The notes below the pieces were generated by a model. The model saw nothing but the letters and a program-made list of their open reading frames with translations, was not told the origin of the DNA and made no database searches. From UTCHB3 sp964625575 (GTDB taxonomy: Bacteria; Bacteroidota; Ignavibacteria; Ignavibacteriales; Ignavibacteriaceae): 64,000 nt of DNA. Location: assembly GCA_964625575.1 (NCBI GenBank), contig CAZVBQ010000010.1, positions 1 through 64,000 on the forward strand. The letters are read 5' to 3'. The position numbers and the translations under genes are program-made. Every line of letters begins with the position of its first letter. The first letter of the stretch is position 1. Of this stretch, positions 27,132 through 34,039 are shown piece by piece.

Positions 27132-27164
27132 AACAGTAAACAACTGTTCAATATTGTGAACAGT
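27132..27164. promoter_or_regulatory. Three half-sites, likely activator binding region upstream of a sigma-54 promoter
   Basis: The hexamer AACAGT or its complement ACTGTT occurs at 27132-27137, 27143-27148 and 27159-27164. The last two extend to a 22-bp dyad, ACTGTTC (27143-27149) with GAACAGT (27158-27164). The dyad centre is about 85 nt upstream of the transcription start predicted from the sigma-54-like element, a normal place for an enhancer-binding-protein site. Confidence 0.45.
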
Positions 27165-27213
27165 GAATGAGCCTGAAAAGTTGTAAATATGGCATAAAAT
27201 CGAATAAAATATT

Positions 27214-27230
27214 TTGGCACGGTTATTGAA
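27214..27230 (+). promoter_or_regulatory. Sigma-54-type promoter of the DUF6600 gene
   Basis: TTGGCACG (27214-27221), four bases, then TTGAA (27226-27230) matches the consensus TTGGCACG-N4-TTGCA with a single change (C to A) in the -12 element. The ATG lies 30 nt downstream. Confidence 0.6.
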
Positions 27231-27260
27231 GCTATAGTTCTGAACAAATTGAGGTACAAA

Positions 27261-28439
27261 ATGAAACGGTTATTCTTGGCAACAGTGTTATTCGCCATCA
27301 TGGCTACGATGGTCAGCGCGGAAAGCAATTCATTCAGGGGCAGGTTCGGCTCCTTCTACAATGAACTCAGACCATACGGATACTGGATCGAAATAAACAA
27401 CGTGATAGTCTGGAAACCGGACAGGGTAAGCAGAAACTGGCAACCATACACCTATGGAAGGTGGGTCTACACTTCCTATGGCTGGTTCTGGGATTCTGAC
27501 GAGCCTTTCGGGGATGTGGTATTTCACTATGGCAGATGGTACTATGATACCTGGGAAGGTTGGGTTTGGGTACCCGGTTATGACTGGGCTCCTGCTTGGG
27601 TTGAGTGGAGATACGATGACGACTATATCGGCTGGGCACCACTTTCACCTTACGCGATCTTTGACGCGAGCTACGGCATAAGGTTCTCTATCAATATAGT
27701 GATGCCGGTTCATCACTGGAGATTCGTTCGCATCCGCGACTTCCACAGATACGACGTATATAATTTCTACTTCACGGGATACGGAGCAGACAGATGCTAT
27801 GAAAGAACAAAATCATTCTCAAACTACAAATATCGCGACCGCGTGGTAAATGAAGGTATCGATCCCGGGGTAATAGAAAAAAGAGGTGGCGGCAATGTTA
27901 AAACTAGGGATATCGACTTCACTGCCGCGAAGGAAAGAGGAAACAATAAATCCGACGGAAATGTAAAGGTGAGAAACATCGACCTTACAAGGGGAGGCGA
28001 TAAAGCCGATACCAAGATCGAGATCACAAGAACACGCAGCAATGGCGATCTTAAGTCCGACAAGGTTGATGCCACCGCCAGAGAAATAACACGGGAAGTG
28101 AAGAGAACCGACACTCCGCGCGACACGAAAAGAAACGATGACTCAAGAACAGTAACAAGAAATGATAACAAGCCTGTAACACGCGATAACAGCTCCTCAA
28201 CCCGCGAAGTGAAAAGGGAAGACCCCGGCACAACAAACAGGGGAAGTGGCACTTCCACCCGTGAAGTGAAAAGGGAAGACCCCGGCACAACAAACAGGGG
28301 AAGCGGCACTTCCACCCGTGAAACTAAAAGGGACAACACAGTCAGGGAAACCCCCAAGCGTGACGCAACCCCCCGCTCCACCACCCGGAGCGACAGTGGA
28401 AACTCAAGCGGAAGGAGCACCGAGAGGAAAAGCAGGTAA
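27261..28439 (+). CDS. DUF6600 exported protein with basic repetitive C-terminus
   Basis: A 392-residue exported protein. After a signal peptide (FLATVLFAIMATMVSA) comes an aromatic-rich domain of about 120 residues with repeated W/Y patterns (LRPYGYWIEI, YTYGRWVYTSYGWFW, FHYGRWYYDTWEGWVWVPG, WAPAWVEWRYDDDYIGWAPL), the DUF6600 signature. The C-terminal half (about 190-392) is a disordered stretch of Arg, Lys, Asp, Thr and Ser with an exact 19-residue duplication. Function unknown; the W/Y repeats suggest carbohydrate or wall contact, and the charged tail suggests polyanion binding (inference). ATG 27261 is chosen over the TTG at 27249. The gene has a sigma-54-like promoter and so is probably a regulated envelope protein. 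Confidence 0.85.
   Translation: MKRLFLATVLFAIMATMVSAESNSFRGRFGSFYNELRPYGYWIEINNVIVWKPDRVSRNWQPYTYGRWVYTSYGWFWDSDEPFGDVVFHYGRWYYDTWEGWVWVPGYDWAPAWVEWRYDDDYIGWAPLSPYAIFDASYGIRFSINIVMPVHHWRFVRIRDFHRYDVYNFYFTGYGADRCYERTKSFSNYKYRDRVVNEGIDPGVIEKRGGGNVKTRDIDFTAAKERGNNKSDGNVKVRNIDLTRGGDKADTKIEITRTRSNGDLKSDKVDATAREITREVKRTDTPRDTKRNDDSRTVTRNDNKPVTRDNSSSTREVKREDPGTTNRGSGTSTREVKREDPGTTNRGSGTSTRETKRDNTVRETPKRDATPRSTTRSDSGNSSGRSTERKSR
28206..28319 (+). repeat. 57-bp tandem duplication inside the DUF6600 gene
   Basis: Two consecutive 57-bp units (28206-28262 and 28263-28319) differ at one base (AGTGGC against AGCGGC). They encode two copies of a 19-residue unit containing KREDPGTTNRGSGTSTRE. The near identity indicates a recent duplication; a diverged partial unit follows at 28320. 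Confidence 0.9.
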
Positions 28440-28448
28440 ACTTCGAAG

Positions 28449-28476
28449 TGTGAACTGTGAACTGTGAAATATGAAG
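28449..28476. repeat. Heptamer tandem repeat
   Basis: Four in-phase heptamers: TGTGAAC, TGTGAAC, TGTGAAA, TATGAAG. They start 10 nt after the DUF6600 stop. The same heptamers occur at 32386-32413 and 32444-32471, and inverted copies at 28574-28587. Confidence 0.75.
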
Positions 28477-28506
28477 TAATTTTGGTTGAATGGTTGAATG
28501 TTGGCA

Positions 28507-28536
28507 AAGGCTGTCTCGAAAGGGCAGCCTTTTTTA
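28507..28536 (+). terminator. Rho-independent terminator after the DUF6600 gene
   Basis: AAGGCTG (28507-28513) pairs with CAGCCTT (28525-28531), extended by a T-G and a C-G pair, with a TCGAAA-type loop and a following run of T. Confidence 0.85.
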
Positions 28537-28573
28537 TTTTGTGGATTTTTATCCGGTTGATGGAAGTTGAAAA

Positions 28574-28611
28574 CTTCACAGTTCACCTCGCCGCGGCGAG
28601 TCACAATTCAC
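28574..28611. repeat. Inverted heptamers around a GC-rich palindrome
   Basis: CTTCACA and GTTCACC (28574-28587), the reverse complements of the heptamers at 28449, are followed by the perfect 14-bp palindrome CTCGCCGCGGCGAG (28587-28600) and then GTCACAATTCAC. With the array at 28449 this makes a large inverted repeat enclosing the terminator. Confidence 0.6.
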
Positions 28612-28614
28612 ATT

Positions 28615-28631
28615 TATTTTTGCTATTTTTG
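28615..28631 (+). promoter_or_regulatory. Two Bacteroidota-type -7 elements upstream of the acyl-CoA dehydrogenase
   Basis: TATTTTTG occurs at 28615-28622 and again at 28624-28631, each matching TAnnTTTG. The ATG is 43 nt after the second copy, the spacing seen for other promoters in the window. The duplicated layout repeats that found before the histidine kinase. Confidence 0.45.
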
Positions 28632-28674
28632 TACAAAGGATATTTTCGGAGATCAATAACAAAAAGGAATCGGA

Positions 28675-29814
28675 ATGAATTTTGAATTGACTGAAGAACA
28701 GTTGATGATCCAGCAGATGGCGCGGGAGTTCGCGCAGGAAAAGATCGCCCCTTCTGCTGTTGAACGGGATCTGAAGGAAGAGTTTCCCCACGACATTATT
28801 AAAGAGATGGGTGGACTCGGATTTATGGGCATGATGGTCTCCCCCGAGTGGGATGGCGCCGGCATGGATACCGTGAGTTACGTTCTCGCCATGGCTGAGA
28901 TCTCAAAAGTTGATGCCAGCGTGGGTGTTATAATGTCCGTCAACAACTCGCTTGTCTGCTGGGGTTTGGAGCAGTATGGCTCTGACTTCATTAAAGACAA
29001 GTATTTAAGACCACTCGCGAAGGGGGAAAAGCTCGGCGCTTTCGCGCTCTCAGAACCTGAAGCAGGAAGTGATGCCACAAATCAGCATACCGAAGCTGTA
29101 AGGGACGGCGATCACTGGTCGATAAATGGTATTAAAAACTGGATCACAAATGGTAAAACAGCCGATTATTACCTCGTGATGGCTCAAACCAACCGTGAAC
29201 TCCGCCACAAGGGCATCACCACTTTCCTCGTGGAGAAGGGTACACCCGGATTTGATCAGGCTAAAAAAGAGGATAAACTCGGAATCCGCTCATCGGACAC
29301 GTGCTCACTCACTTTCAATGATGTCCGTGTTCCCCACGAAAATATCGTTTGGGAAGAGGGAAAAGGTTTCAATTTCGCCATGAAAACGTTAAATGGCGGA
29401 AGAATCGGCATTGCCGCCCAGGCTCTTGGAATCGCGGAAGCATCCCTTGAAGCAGCAATTAACTACTCAAAAACCAGAAAAGCTTTCGGCACAGAGATCA
29501 AGAATCACCAGGCGATCCAATTCAAAATCGCGGATATGGCTGTTAAAGTTGAAGCGGCTAAACTCCTCATTCTACAAGCTGCCGCGTTAAAAGACGCCCA
29601 TAAAGAATACACCAAGCAGGCTGCAATGGCGAAACTCTACGCGTCAAAAGTGGCAGTTGATTGTGCTCTTGAAGCGATCCAGATCCATGGCGGTTATGGA
29701 TATGTGAGAGAGTATCTGGTTGAAAGATACCTCCGCGATGCCAAGATCACCGAGATTTATGAAGGCACTTCAGAAATTCAGCGCGTGGTTATTGCCCGCG
29801 AACTATTGAAGTAA
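28675..29814 (+). CDS. Acyl-CoA dehydrogenase
   Basis: A 379-residue flavoenzyme that oxidises acyl-CoA to 2-enoyl-CoA and gives electrons to ETF. It shows the FAD-binding ALSEPEAGSDATN and NGIKNWITNG segments, the family motif GGYGYVREYLVERYLRDAKI and, after it, the catalytic-base region ITEIYEGTSEIQRVVIAREL, typical of short/medium-chain butyryl-CoA dehydrogenases. The catalytic Glu is within YEGTSE as in that subgroup. No ETF or other beta-oxidation gene is adjacent. A ribosome binding site (AAGGA) precedes the ATG. Confidence 0.95.
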   Translation: MNFELTEEQLMIQQMAREFAQEKIAPSAVERDLKEEFPHDIIKEMGGLGFMGMMVSPEWDGAGMDTVSYVLAMAEISKVDASVGVIMSVNNSLVCWGLEQYGSDFIKDKYLRPLAKGEKLGAFALSEPEAGSDATNQHTEAVRDGDHWSINGIKNWITNGKTADYYLVMAQTNRELRHKGITTFLVEKGTPGFDQAKKEDKLGIRSSDTCSLTFNDVRVPHENIVWEEGKGFNFAMKTLNGGRIGIAAQALGIAEASLEAAINYSKTRKAFGTEIKNHQAIQFKIADMAVKVEAAKLLILQAAALKDAHKEYTKQAAMAKLYASKVAVDCALEAIQIHGGYGYVREYLVERYLRDAKITEIYEGTSEIQRVVIARELLK

Positions 29815-29835
29815 ATTCACAATTGTTTTGATTCA

Positions 29836-29871
29836 GGAACGGGGCGGTCCCACAGGGGCTTCCCCGGTTCC
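29836..29871. other. GC-rich hairpin between acyl-CoA dehydrogenase and yidD-like gene
   Basis: GGAACGGGG (29836-29844) can pair with CCCCGGTTCC (29862-29871) with one bulged base. There is no T tract behind it, so it is not a clear terminator; it may be an RNA structure in the leader of the yidD-like gene. Confidence 0.35.
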
Positions 29872-29900
29872 GGCACCTCCACGTCACAAGGTATCGCCCG

Positions 29901-30299
29901 ATGTCATCCGGTAAAACAGTGATATTCATTCTAATGCTTTCAATTTCGACGCTTGCCCAGGCATGGCAGCCCGCGCAGCTTGACTGGGGTGAGGAATTGC
30001 CAATGAAGAAGAAATATTATGACCTGGAAGGAAACGCCGGCGAGGTAGTCTTCAAGATACTTGTAAATGGCTACAGGCTTTTCATCTCTGAGCCGGACGG
30101 TGAAAATTGTCCCTTCAACCCAAGCTGTTCCCGCTTTTTTATCGAATCCCTCCAACAGACCAACATTTTTGAAGCGGTGTTGATGACTTCAGACAGGTTG
30201 ATCCGTGACACAAGCTTCGGAGACAAATACAAGCATTACCACGTCGATAAATTTGGCAGGCTAATCGATCCACCTTCCCGGTATCTTGAGCTTGAATAA
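29901..30299 (+). CDS. YidD-like protein with signal peptide
   Basis: A 132-residue protein with a cleavable-looking signal peptide (VIFILMLSISTLAQA, about 6-21) followed by a YidD core: a segment VVFKILVNGYRLFIS, then CPFNPSCSRFFIESLQ, corresponding to the family's LLRxYQxxISP and CRFxPTCSxYAxEA. The usual C-terminal HPGGxDPVP is replaced by an unrelated end. Canonical YidD is a 70-90-residue cytoplasmic protein that aids YidC-dependent insertion; the added signal peptide would place this one outside the cytoplasm, so the standard role is doubtful. It overlaps the next gene by 14 bp and probably works with the two membrane proteins that follow. Confidence 0.8.
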   Translation: MSSGKTVIFILMLSISTLAQAWQPAQLDWGEELPMKKKYYDLEGNAGEVVFKILVNGYRLFISEPDGENCPFNPSCSRFFIESLQQTNIFEAVLMTSDRLIRDTSFGDKYKHYHVDKFGRLIDPPSRYLELE

Positions 30300-31128
30300 G
30301 ATCAACCTGACTCTTGTGCTGTTATTACTTCCGGTGTCATTTGTAACAGCACAAAATCCTCTGTTTCAACCCGGAAACAGGCTTTTGTTTGGTATACACC
30401 TTCTGCGGACGGGACATCCGGGGAAAGCTACTGTTGAATTTCAAAGTCTCACCGGCACTCCACTTTTTGACGCGAAAACCCGGCTCCTGATCGATCTTTG
30501 CAAAATTGAATCGGAAGAAGATACCACTTTGGAGTTTAGTTCCGACACGGAACCCCTTACCCTGTATGCCATGAGTAAAAAAGAGTTCGAAAAGAAATGG
30601 ATATTCACCCCCAACCCTGTTTCAGCGTTTGAAGAGGGGAGCACGCTGCAAACAAGCTTTCTTAAATTGAAGATCCTTTCTGAGATCAAAAACGGCAATA
30701 TCGCGAAGGAAGACCTTGAGAAAGTATATCTTTTCGGTGAAAAAGGATCGCGATTCTTGCTGGAGAATCTTGAGAAAAGGGTCGATCCGGAAGAGAAATC
30801 GCCACTATTAGCGGGAATTCTTTCAACCATTCTCCCGGGAGCGGGGAGGTTGTACACGGGCGATTATGGCGAGGCAATCGCGAGCATGGTGCTCACGGGT
30901 ATTTTCGGCTATCTTGCAGTTTCAAATTTCATCGATGGCTACCCAAGGAGCGGTATAATTTTCAGTTCGATCGCCCTCTTCTTCAACGCGGGGAACATAT
31001 ACGGCAGCGTGCTTTCTGCGAAAAAATTCAATCAGGAAGAGAAGGAAAAGACCGACCGGGAGTTTCGGGAATATTATTTCTGGGAGAAACCGCTCCCCAC
31101 GCCGCTGGAAATTCTGGAGGAGAAGTGA
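30286..31128 (+). CDS. Exported protein with C-terminal DUF5683-like membrane domain
   Basis: A 280-residue protein with a signal peptide (LTLVLLLLPVSFVTAQ), a soluble middle with weak helical-repeat character, and a C-terminal membrane module near 170-245: PLLAGILSTILPGAGRLYTG, a helix EAIASMVLTGIFGYLAV, and SGIIFSSIALFFNAGNIYGS. The PGxGxxYxG motif is shared with the next gene. The start is TTG (30286 or 30292) inside the end of the yidD-like gene; no ATG fits. Function unknown; the overlap of stop and start codons on both sides shows translational coupling within a three-gene unit. Confidence 0.72.
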   Translation: MSLNKINLTLVLLLLPVSFVTAQNPLFQPGNRLLFGIHLLRTGHPGKATVEFQSLTGTPLFDAKTRLLIDLCKIESEEDTTLEFSSDTEPLTLYAMSKKEFEKKWIFTPNPVSAFEEGSTLQTSFLKLKILSEIKNGNIAKEDLEKVYLFGEKGSRFLLENLEKRVDPEEKSPLLAGILSTILPGAGRLYTGDYGEAIASMVLTGIFGYLAVSNFIDGYPRSGIIFSSIALFFNAGNIYGSVLSAKKFNQEEKEKTDREFREYYFWEKPLPTPLEILEEK

Positions 31129-31964
31129 AGGCAAGGCTGTTCTTTCTCCAATTCTTGTTATTTTTGACGTTGCCAAAAGTTATAAATGGGCAAAATGATC
31201 CGCTTTTCATGCAATTGGAATACGCGGATTCTCTTTTCGGTGCGGGCAAATATTATGATGCCTTTATCGAAACAGAACGGCTGGCATTTTTTGACACACT
31301 TAAAGTTCATGCTTACTCCGCGGACATTTTGAGGGGAAAGTGTCTGAAAGAGACAGGTCAATTTGACCGCGCGAGGGATTACTTTGAAGACGCGTCAATT
31401 GCTGCCTCCGACAGGAAATTAAAGTATGAGGCCGAGGAAGAAATTCTGAAAACCTTGATACTTCAGAAACGGTTCACCAAATTTGATGATCGTGTCGCCA
31501 AACTTGAGCAGATATTCACTGAAAAAGGGAAGGAATTTGCTTATTGGAGAGGGTGGCGGCATCTTTTCGCGGGGGATTGGGATGCAGCCAAAGAAAATCT
31601 CCTGATCGCGGAAGCTTCAAATTATCTGATCGCTTTATGCGATTCGGCTGATGAAATGAGCTATTCACTCACGCTCGGAATGTTAATGTCGGCAATACTT
31701 CCCGGATCGGGACAGGTTTACGCGGGTGAGTACATCAATCCCGTGATCACACTCGCGTGGGTGGCCTTCGGCAGTTGGCTTGTAGTTGACGGGATCAAGG
31801 CGGAGCGGTACTTCGATGCCTTTATTGAAGCAAATTACGTGCTGTTCAGGTTTTATAAAGGGAATCTTTCTTACACGTATGACCTTGTGACGCGAAAGAA
31901 TAAAGAAATTAAGAACGAAATTTTAAGATTTTTACAAAAAAATTATAAAGGACCAAAACCTTGA
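31125..31964 (+). CDS. Exported helical-repeat protein with DUF5683-like membrane domain, paralogue of the preceding gene
   Basis: A 279-residue protein with a signal peptide (LFFLQFLLFLTLPKVING), TPR-like helices over about 25-165 (ADSLFGAGKYYDAFIETERL, GQFDRARDYFEDA, GDWDAAKENLLIAE) and the module LMSAILPGSGQVYAGEYINP followed by a helix. It shares the PGxGxxYxG motif and overall layout with the preceding gene, so the pair likely arose by duplication. GTG 31125 overlaps the previous stop (GTGA). Confidence 0.72.
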   Translation: MKARLFFLQFLLFLTLPKVINGQNDPLFMQLEYADSLFGAGKYYDAFIETERLAFFDTLKVHAYSADILRGKCLKETGQFDRARDYFEDASIAASDRKLKYEAEEEILKTLILQKRFTKFDDRVAKLEQIFTEKGKEFAYWRGWRHLFAGDWDAAKENLLIAEASNYLIALCDSADEMSYSLTLGMLMSAILPGSGQVYAGEYINPVITLAWVAFGSWLVVDGIKAERYFDAFIEANYVLFRFYKGNLSYTYDLVTRKNKEIKNEILRFLQKNYKGPKP

Positions 31965-32380
31965 AAATCTCAGAAGAACTGGTTTGGGAACTTACCAATA
32001 AAGCCATTGATACTCTCGGCCCCGGTGCCACACCCGAAATGGTTAAGGAATACGTTGAACGGGAGCTCGCGAAAACAACCAAAATGGCCGGAGATGTCGA
32101 AAAATTTGAAGGACGTGTTATCGTCACTTCTTTCGGAATCAATAAACCGGGAATTGTCGCCAGGATCACCGGTTCGCTTGCAGATATGAACATCGATCTG
32201 CAAGACATCAGCCAGAAGATCATGCAGAATTTCTACACCCTGATCATGATCATCGACATCACTTCATCACCAAAGAACCTGAAGGAAATTCAGGAGGAAC
32301 TTCAAAAAGTTGCCGGTGAACTTAATGTAAAAATATACGCTCAGCATGAGGATATTTTTCAGTATATGTTCAGGATTTAG
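31961..32380 (+). CDS. ACT-domain protein
   Basis: A 139-residue protein: an N-terminal helical segment (about 1-50, ELTNKAIDTLGPGATPEMVKE) and a C-terminal ACT domain (about 53-135) with VIVTSFGINKPGIVARITGSLADMNIDLQDISQ. ACT domains of this UPF0237 type are often encoded next to UPF0210 proteins, as here. It presumably senses an amino acid or other small molecule. TTG 31961 overlaps the previous stop. It is separated from the UPF0210 gene by a 220-bp repeat-filled spacer. Confidence 0.87.
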   Translation: MKISEELVWELTNKAIDTLGPGATPEMVKEYVERELAKTTKMAGDVEKFEGRVIVTSFGINKPGIVARITGSLADMNIDLQDISQKIMQNFYTLIMIIDITSSPKNLKEIQEELQKVAGELNVKIYAQHEDIFQYMFRI

Positions 32381-32385
32381 GGAAG

Positions 32386-32413
32386 TGTGAACTGTGAACT
32401 GTGAACTGTGAAG
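32386..32413. repeat. Heptamer tandem repeat (TGTGAAC type)
   Basis: Four in-phase heptamers: TGTGAAC three times, then TGTGAAG. They start 6 nt after the ACT-domain gene. Confidence 0.8.
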
Positions 32414-32443
32414 TTCAAGTTTGGAGTGTAGAGTGGGGATATG

Positions 32444-32471
32444 TATGACGTATGACGTATGAAGTATGAAC
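32444..32471. repeat. Heptamer tandem repeat (TATGACG type)
   Basis: Four in-phase heptamers: TATGACG, TATGACG, TATGAAG, TATGAAC. The third and fourth bridge to the TGTGAAC type found at 32386 and 28449. Confidence 0.8.
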
Positions 32472-32483
32472 CGCCTTCGGCGG
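32471..32483. repeat. GC-rich palindrome
   Basis: CCGCC-TTC-GGCGG, a compact perfect hairpin, begins at the last base of the heptamer array. It resembles the palindrome at 28587 in lying at the junction of repeat blocks. Confidence 0.7.
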
Positions 32484-32507
32484 AGTGAAGATTAAAAGAA
32501 ATTTAAG

Positions 32508-32587
32508 AGTACTAAAGTACCGCAGTACTGAAGTACCGAAGTACCGAAGTACCACAGTACCGGAGTACCAAAGAGCCGAAGTTCTAA
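32508..32587. repeat. Ten-unit octamer tandem array (AGTACCGA type)
   Basis: Ten consecutive in-phase octamers: AGTACTAA, AGTACCGC, AGTACTGA, AGTACCGA twice, AGTACCAC, AGTACCGG, AGTACCAA, AGAGCCGA, AGTTCTAA. AGT and the C/T at position 6 are most conserved. The array ends 13 nt before the UPF0210 ATG, just before its AGGAA ribosome binding site, so it is part of that gene's leader. Confidence 0.88.
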
Positions 32588-32600
32588 ACCAGGAATATAA

Positions 32601-33962
32601 ATGAATTTTGAATTTACCGAAATATTAGAAACGATCATGATGAGCGAAGTGGAGCACTTCGACATCAGGACTGTTACGATGGGCATCAATCTCAGAGATT
32701 GCAGCGACAGGAATATTAACGTTGTCACGCAAAAGATCTATGAGAAGATCACCCGTCTTGCCGGAAATCATGTGAAAAATGCTGAATCAATAGAATCGGC
32801 TTACGGGATAAGGATCGCGAACAAAAGAGTCGCGGTTACCCCCGTTTCTTTTATTGGTGATTCTTTCACTCCGGAAGAATATGTCAAGATCGCTGAAGCG
32901 ATGGACAAAGCTGCTCACGAGATAGGAATCGACTATATAGGTGGTTATTCAGCGCTTGTTCAGAAAGGGATGACCCCAGGAGAGAAGAATTTTATACTCT
33001 CGATCCCGCAGGCACTTTCGACAACTAAAAAAGTCTGTTCAAGCGTGAATATCGGTTCCACCAAAGCCGGAATAAACATTGACGCGATAAAATTGATGGC
33101 AAAGGTGATAAAAGATACTGCTTATATCACCCGGGACGCCTTCTCTATCGGTTGCGCGAAACTTGTGGTGTTCTGCAATGCCGTTGAAGATAACCCGTTC
33201 ATAGCCGGCGCGTTTCATGGTATTACGGAGGGCGATGCTACACTTAATGTGGGCGTAAGCGGACCCGGGGTTGTGCTGGAGGCTCTGAAAAACCATCGTG
33301 GTGCCTCTATTCAGGAGATCGCGGAAGTTATTAAGAAAACAGCATTCAAGATCACCCGCGCGGGTGAATTGATCGGCAGAAAAGTTGCTGAAAAAGACGG
33401 TGTTGAGTTCGGAATTGTAGATATTTCCCTTGCGCCCACACCCGCTGAAGGCGACAGCATTGCAGATATTCTGAAAGAGATCGGTCTTGAAGATGTCGGC
33501 GCCCCCGGTACCACTGCTGCTTTGGCAATGCTTAACGACAGTGTGAAGAAGGGTGGTCTTATGGCGAGCTCATCGGTTGGCGGACTAAGTGGTGCTTTCA
33601 TCCCGGTCAGTGAAGATCAGGGAATGATCTCCGCGGCTGAGAAAGGTCATCTTACCATCGAAAAACTTGAAGCAATGACAGCAGTTTGTTCGGTAGGCCT
33701 CGACATGGTGGCAATTCCCGGCGACACTCCCGTGAACACTATCGCTGGCATCATTGCCGACGAAGCTGCAATTGGGCTTATAAACGAAAAAACCACGGCT
33801 TGCAGACTTATCCCGGCGTACGGCAAGGGAGTTGGCGAGTCAGTTGATTATGGTGGTTTGCTCGGCAAAGCACCTATAATGCCGGTTAAGGTATTAAGCT
33901 CTGACGTTTTCTTTAATCGAGGCGGGAAGATCCCCGCTCCTGTGAGAAGTCTGACGAACTGA
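32601..33962 (+). CDS. UPF0210 (DUF711) family protein
   Basis: A 453-residue protein of the PFL-related UPF0210 family. Conserved regions include the N-terminus EILETIMMSEVEHFDIRTVT, FSIGCAKLVVFCNAVEDNPFIAGAFHG and the C-terminal GVGESVDYGGLLGKAPIMPV. The fold is related to glycyl-radical enzymes such as pyruvate formate-lyase but no radical chemistry has been established for the family. It pairs with the upstream ACT-domain gene; this combination is widespread and its role is unknown. Its leader is an octamer repeat array. Confidence 0.92.
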   Translation: MNFEFTEILETIMMSEVEHFDIRTVTMGINLRDCSDRNINVVTQKIYEKITRLAGNHVKNAESIESAYGIRIANKRVAVTPVSFIGDSFTPEEYVKIAEAMDKAAHEIGIDYIGGYSALVQKGMTPGEKNFILSIPQALSTTKKVCSSVNIGSTKAGINIDAIKLMAKVIKDTAYITRDAFSIGCAKLVVFCNAVEDNPFIAGAFHGITEGDATLNVGVSGPGVVLEALKNHRGASIQEIAEVIKKTAFKITRAGELIGRKVAEKDGVEFGIVDISLAPTPAEGDSIADILKEIGLEDVGAPGTTAALAMLNDSVKKGGLMASSSVGGLSGAFIPVSEDQGMISAAEKGHLTIEKLEAMTAVCSVGLDMVAIPGDTPVNTIAGIIADEAAIGLINEKTTACRLIPAYGKGVGESVDYGGLLGKAPIMPVKVLSSDVFFNRGGKIPAPVRSLTN

Positions 33963-34039
33963 CAGGCTTTACCCGGTCTTGAATTTGTCATGCGGGATGA
34001 TCAACGAAGTATGACCATAACCAGAAGAGACCTTAAAGT

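Noticed and set aside
27824..28579. A 251-residue open frame on the minus strand opposite the DUF6600 gene
   Set aside because: It runs antisense to a low-complexity, Arg-rich coding region whose codon pattern removes stops on the other strand; the product is Leu/Ser/Val-rich without domains and would begin and end in repeats.
32386..32587. Possible CRISPR array
   Set aside because: Units are 7 or 8 bp with no spacers and no cas genes; this is simple tandem repetition.
33963..34039. Possible c-di-AMP (ydaO-type) riboswitch before the KimA-like gene
   Set aside because: The leader is only 77 nt and lacks the expected paired elements; the riboswitch is over 100 nt.
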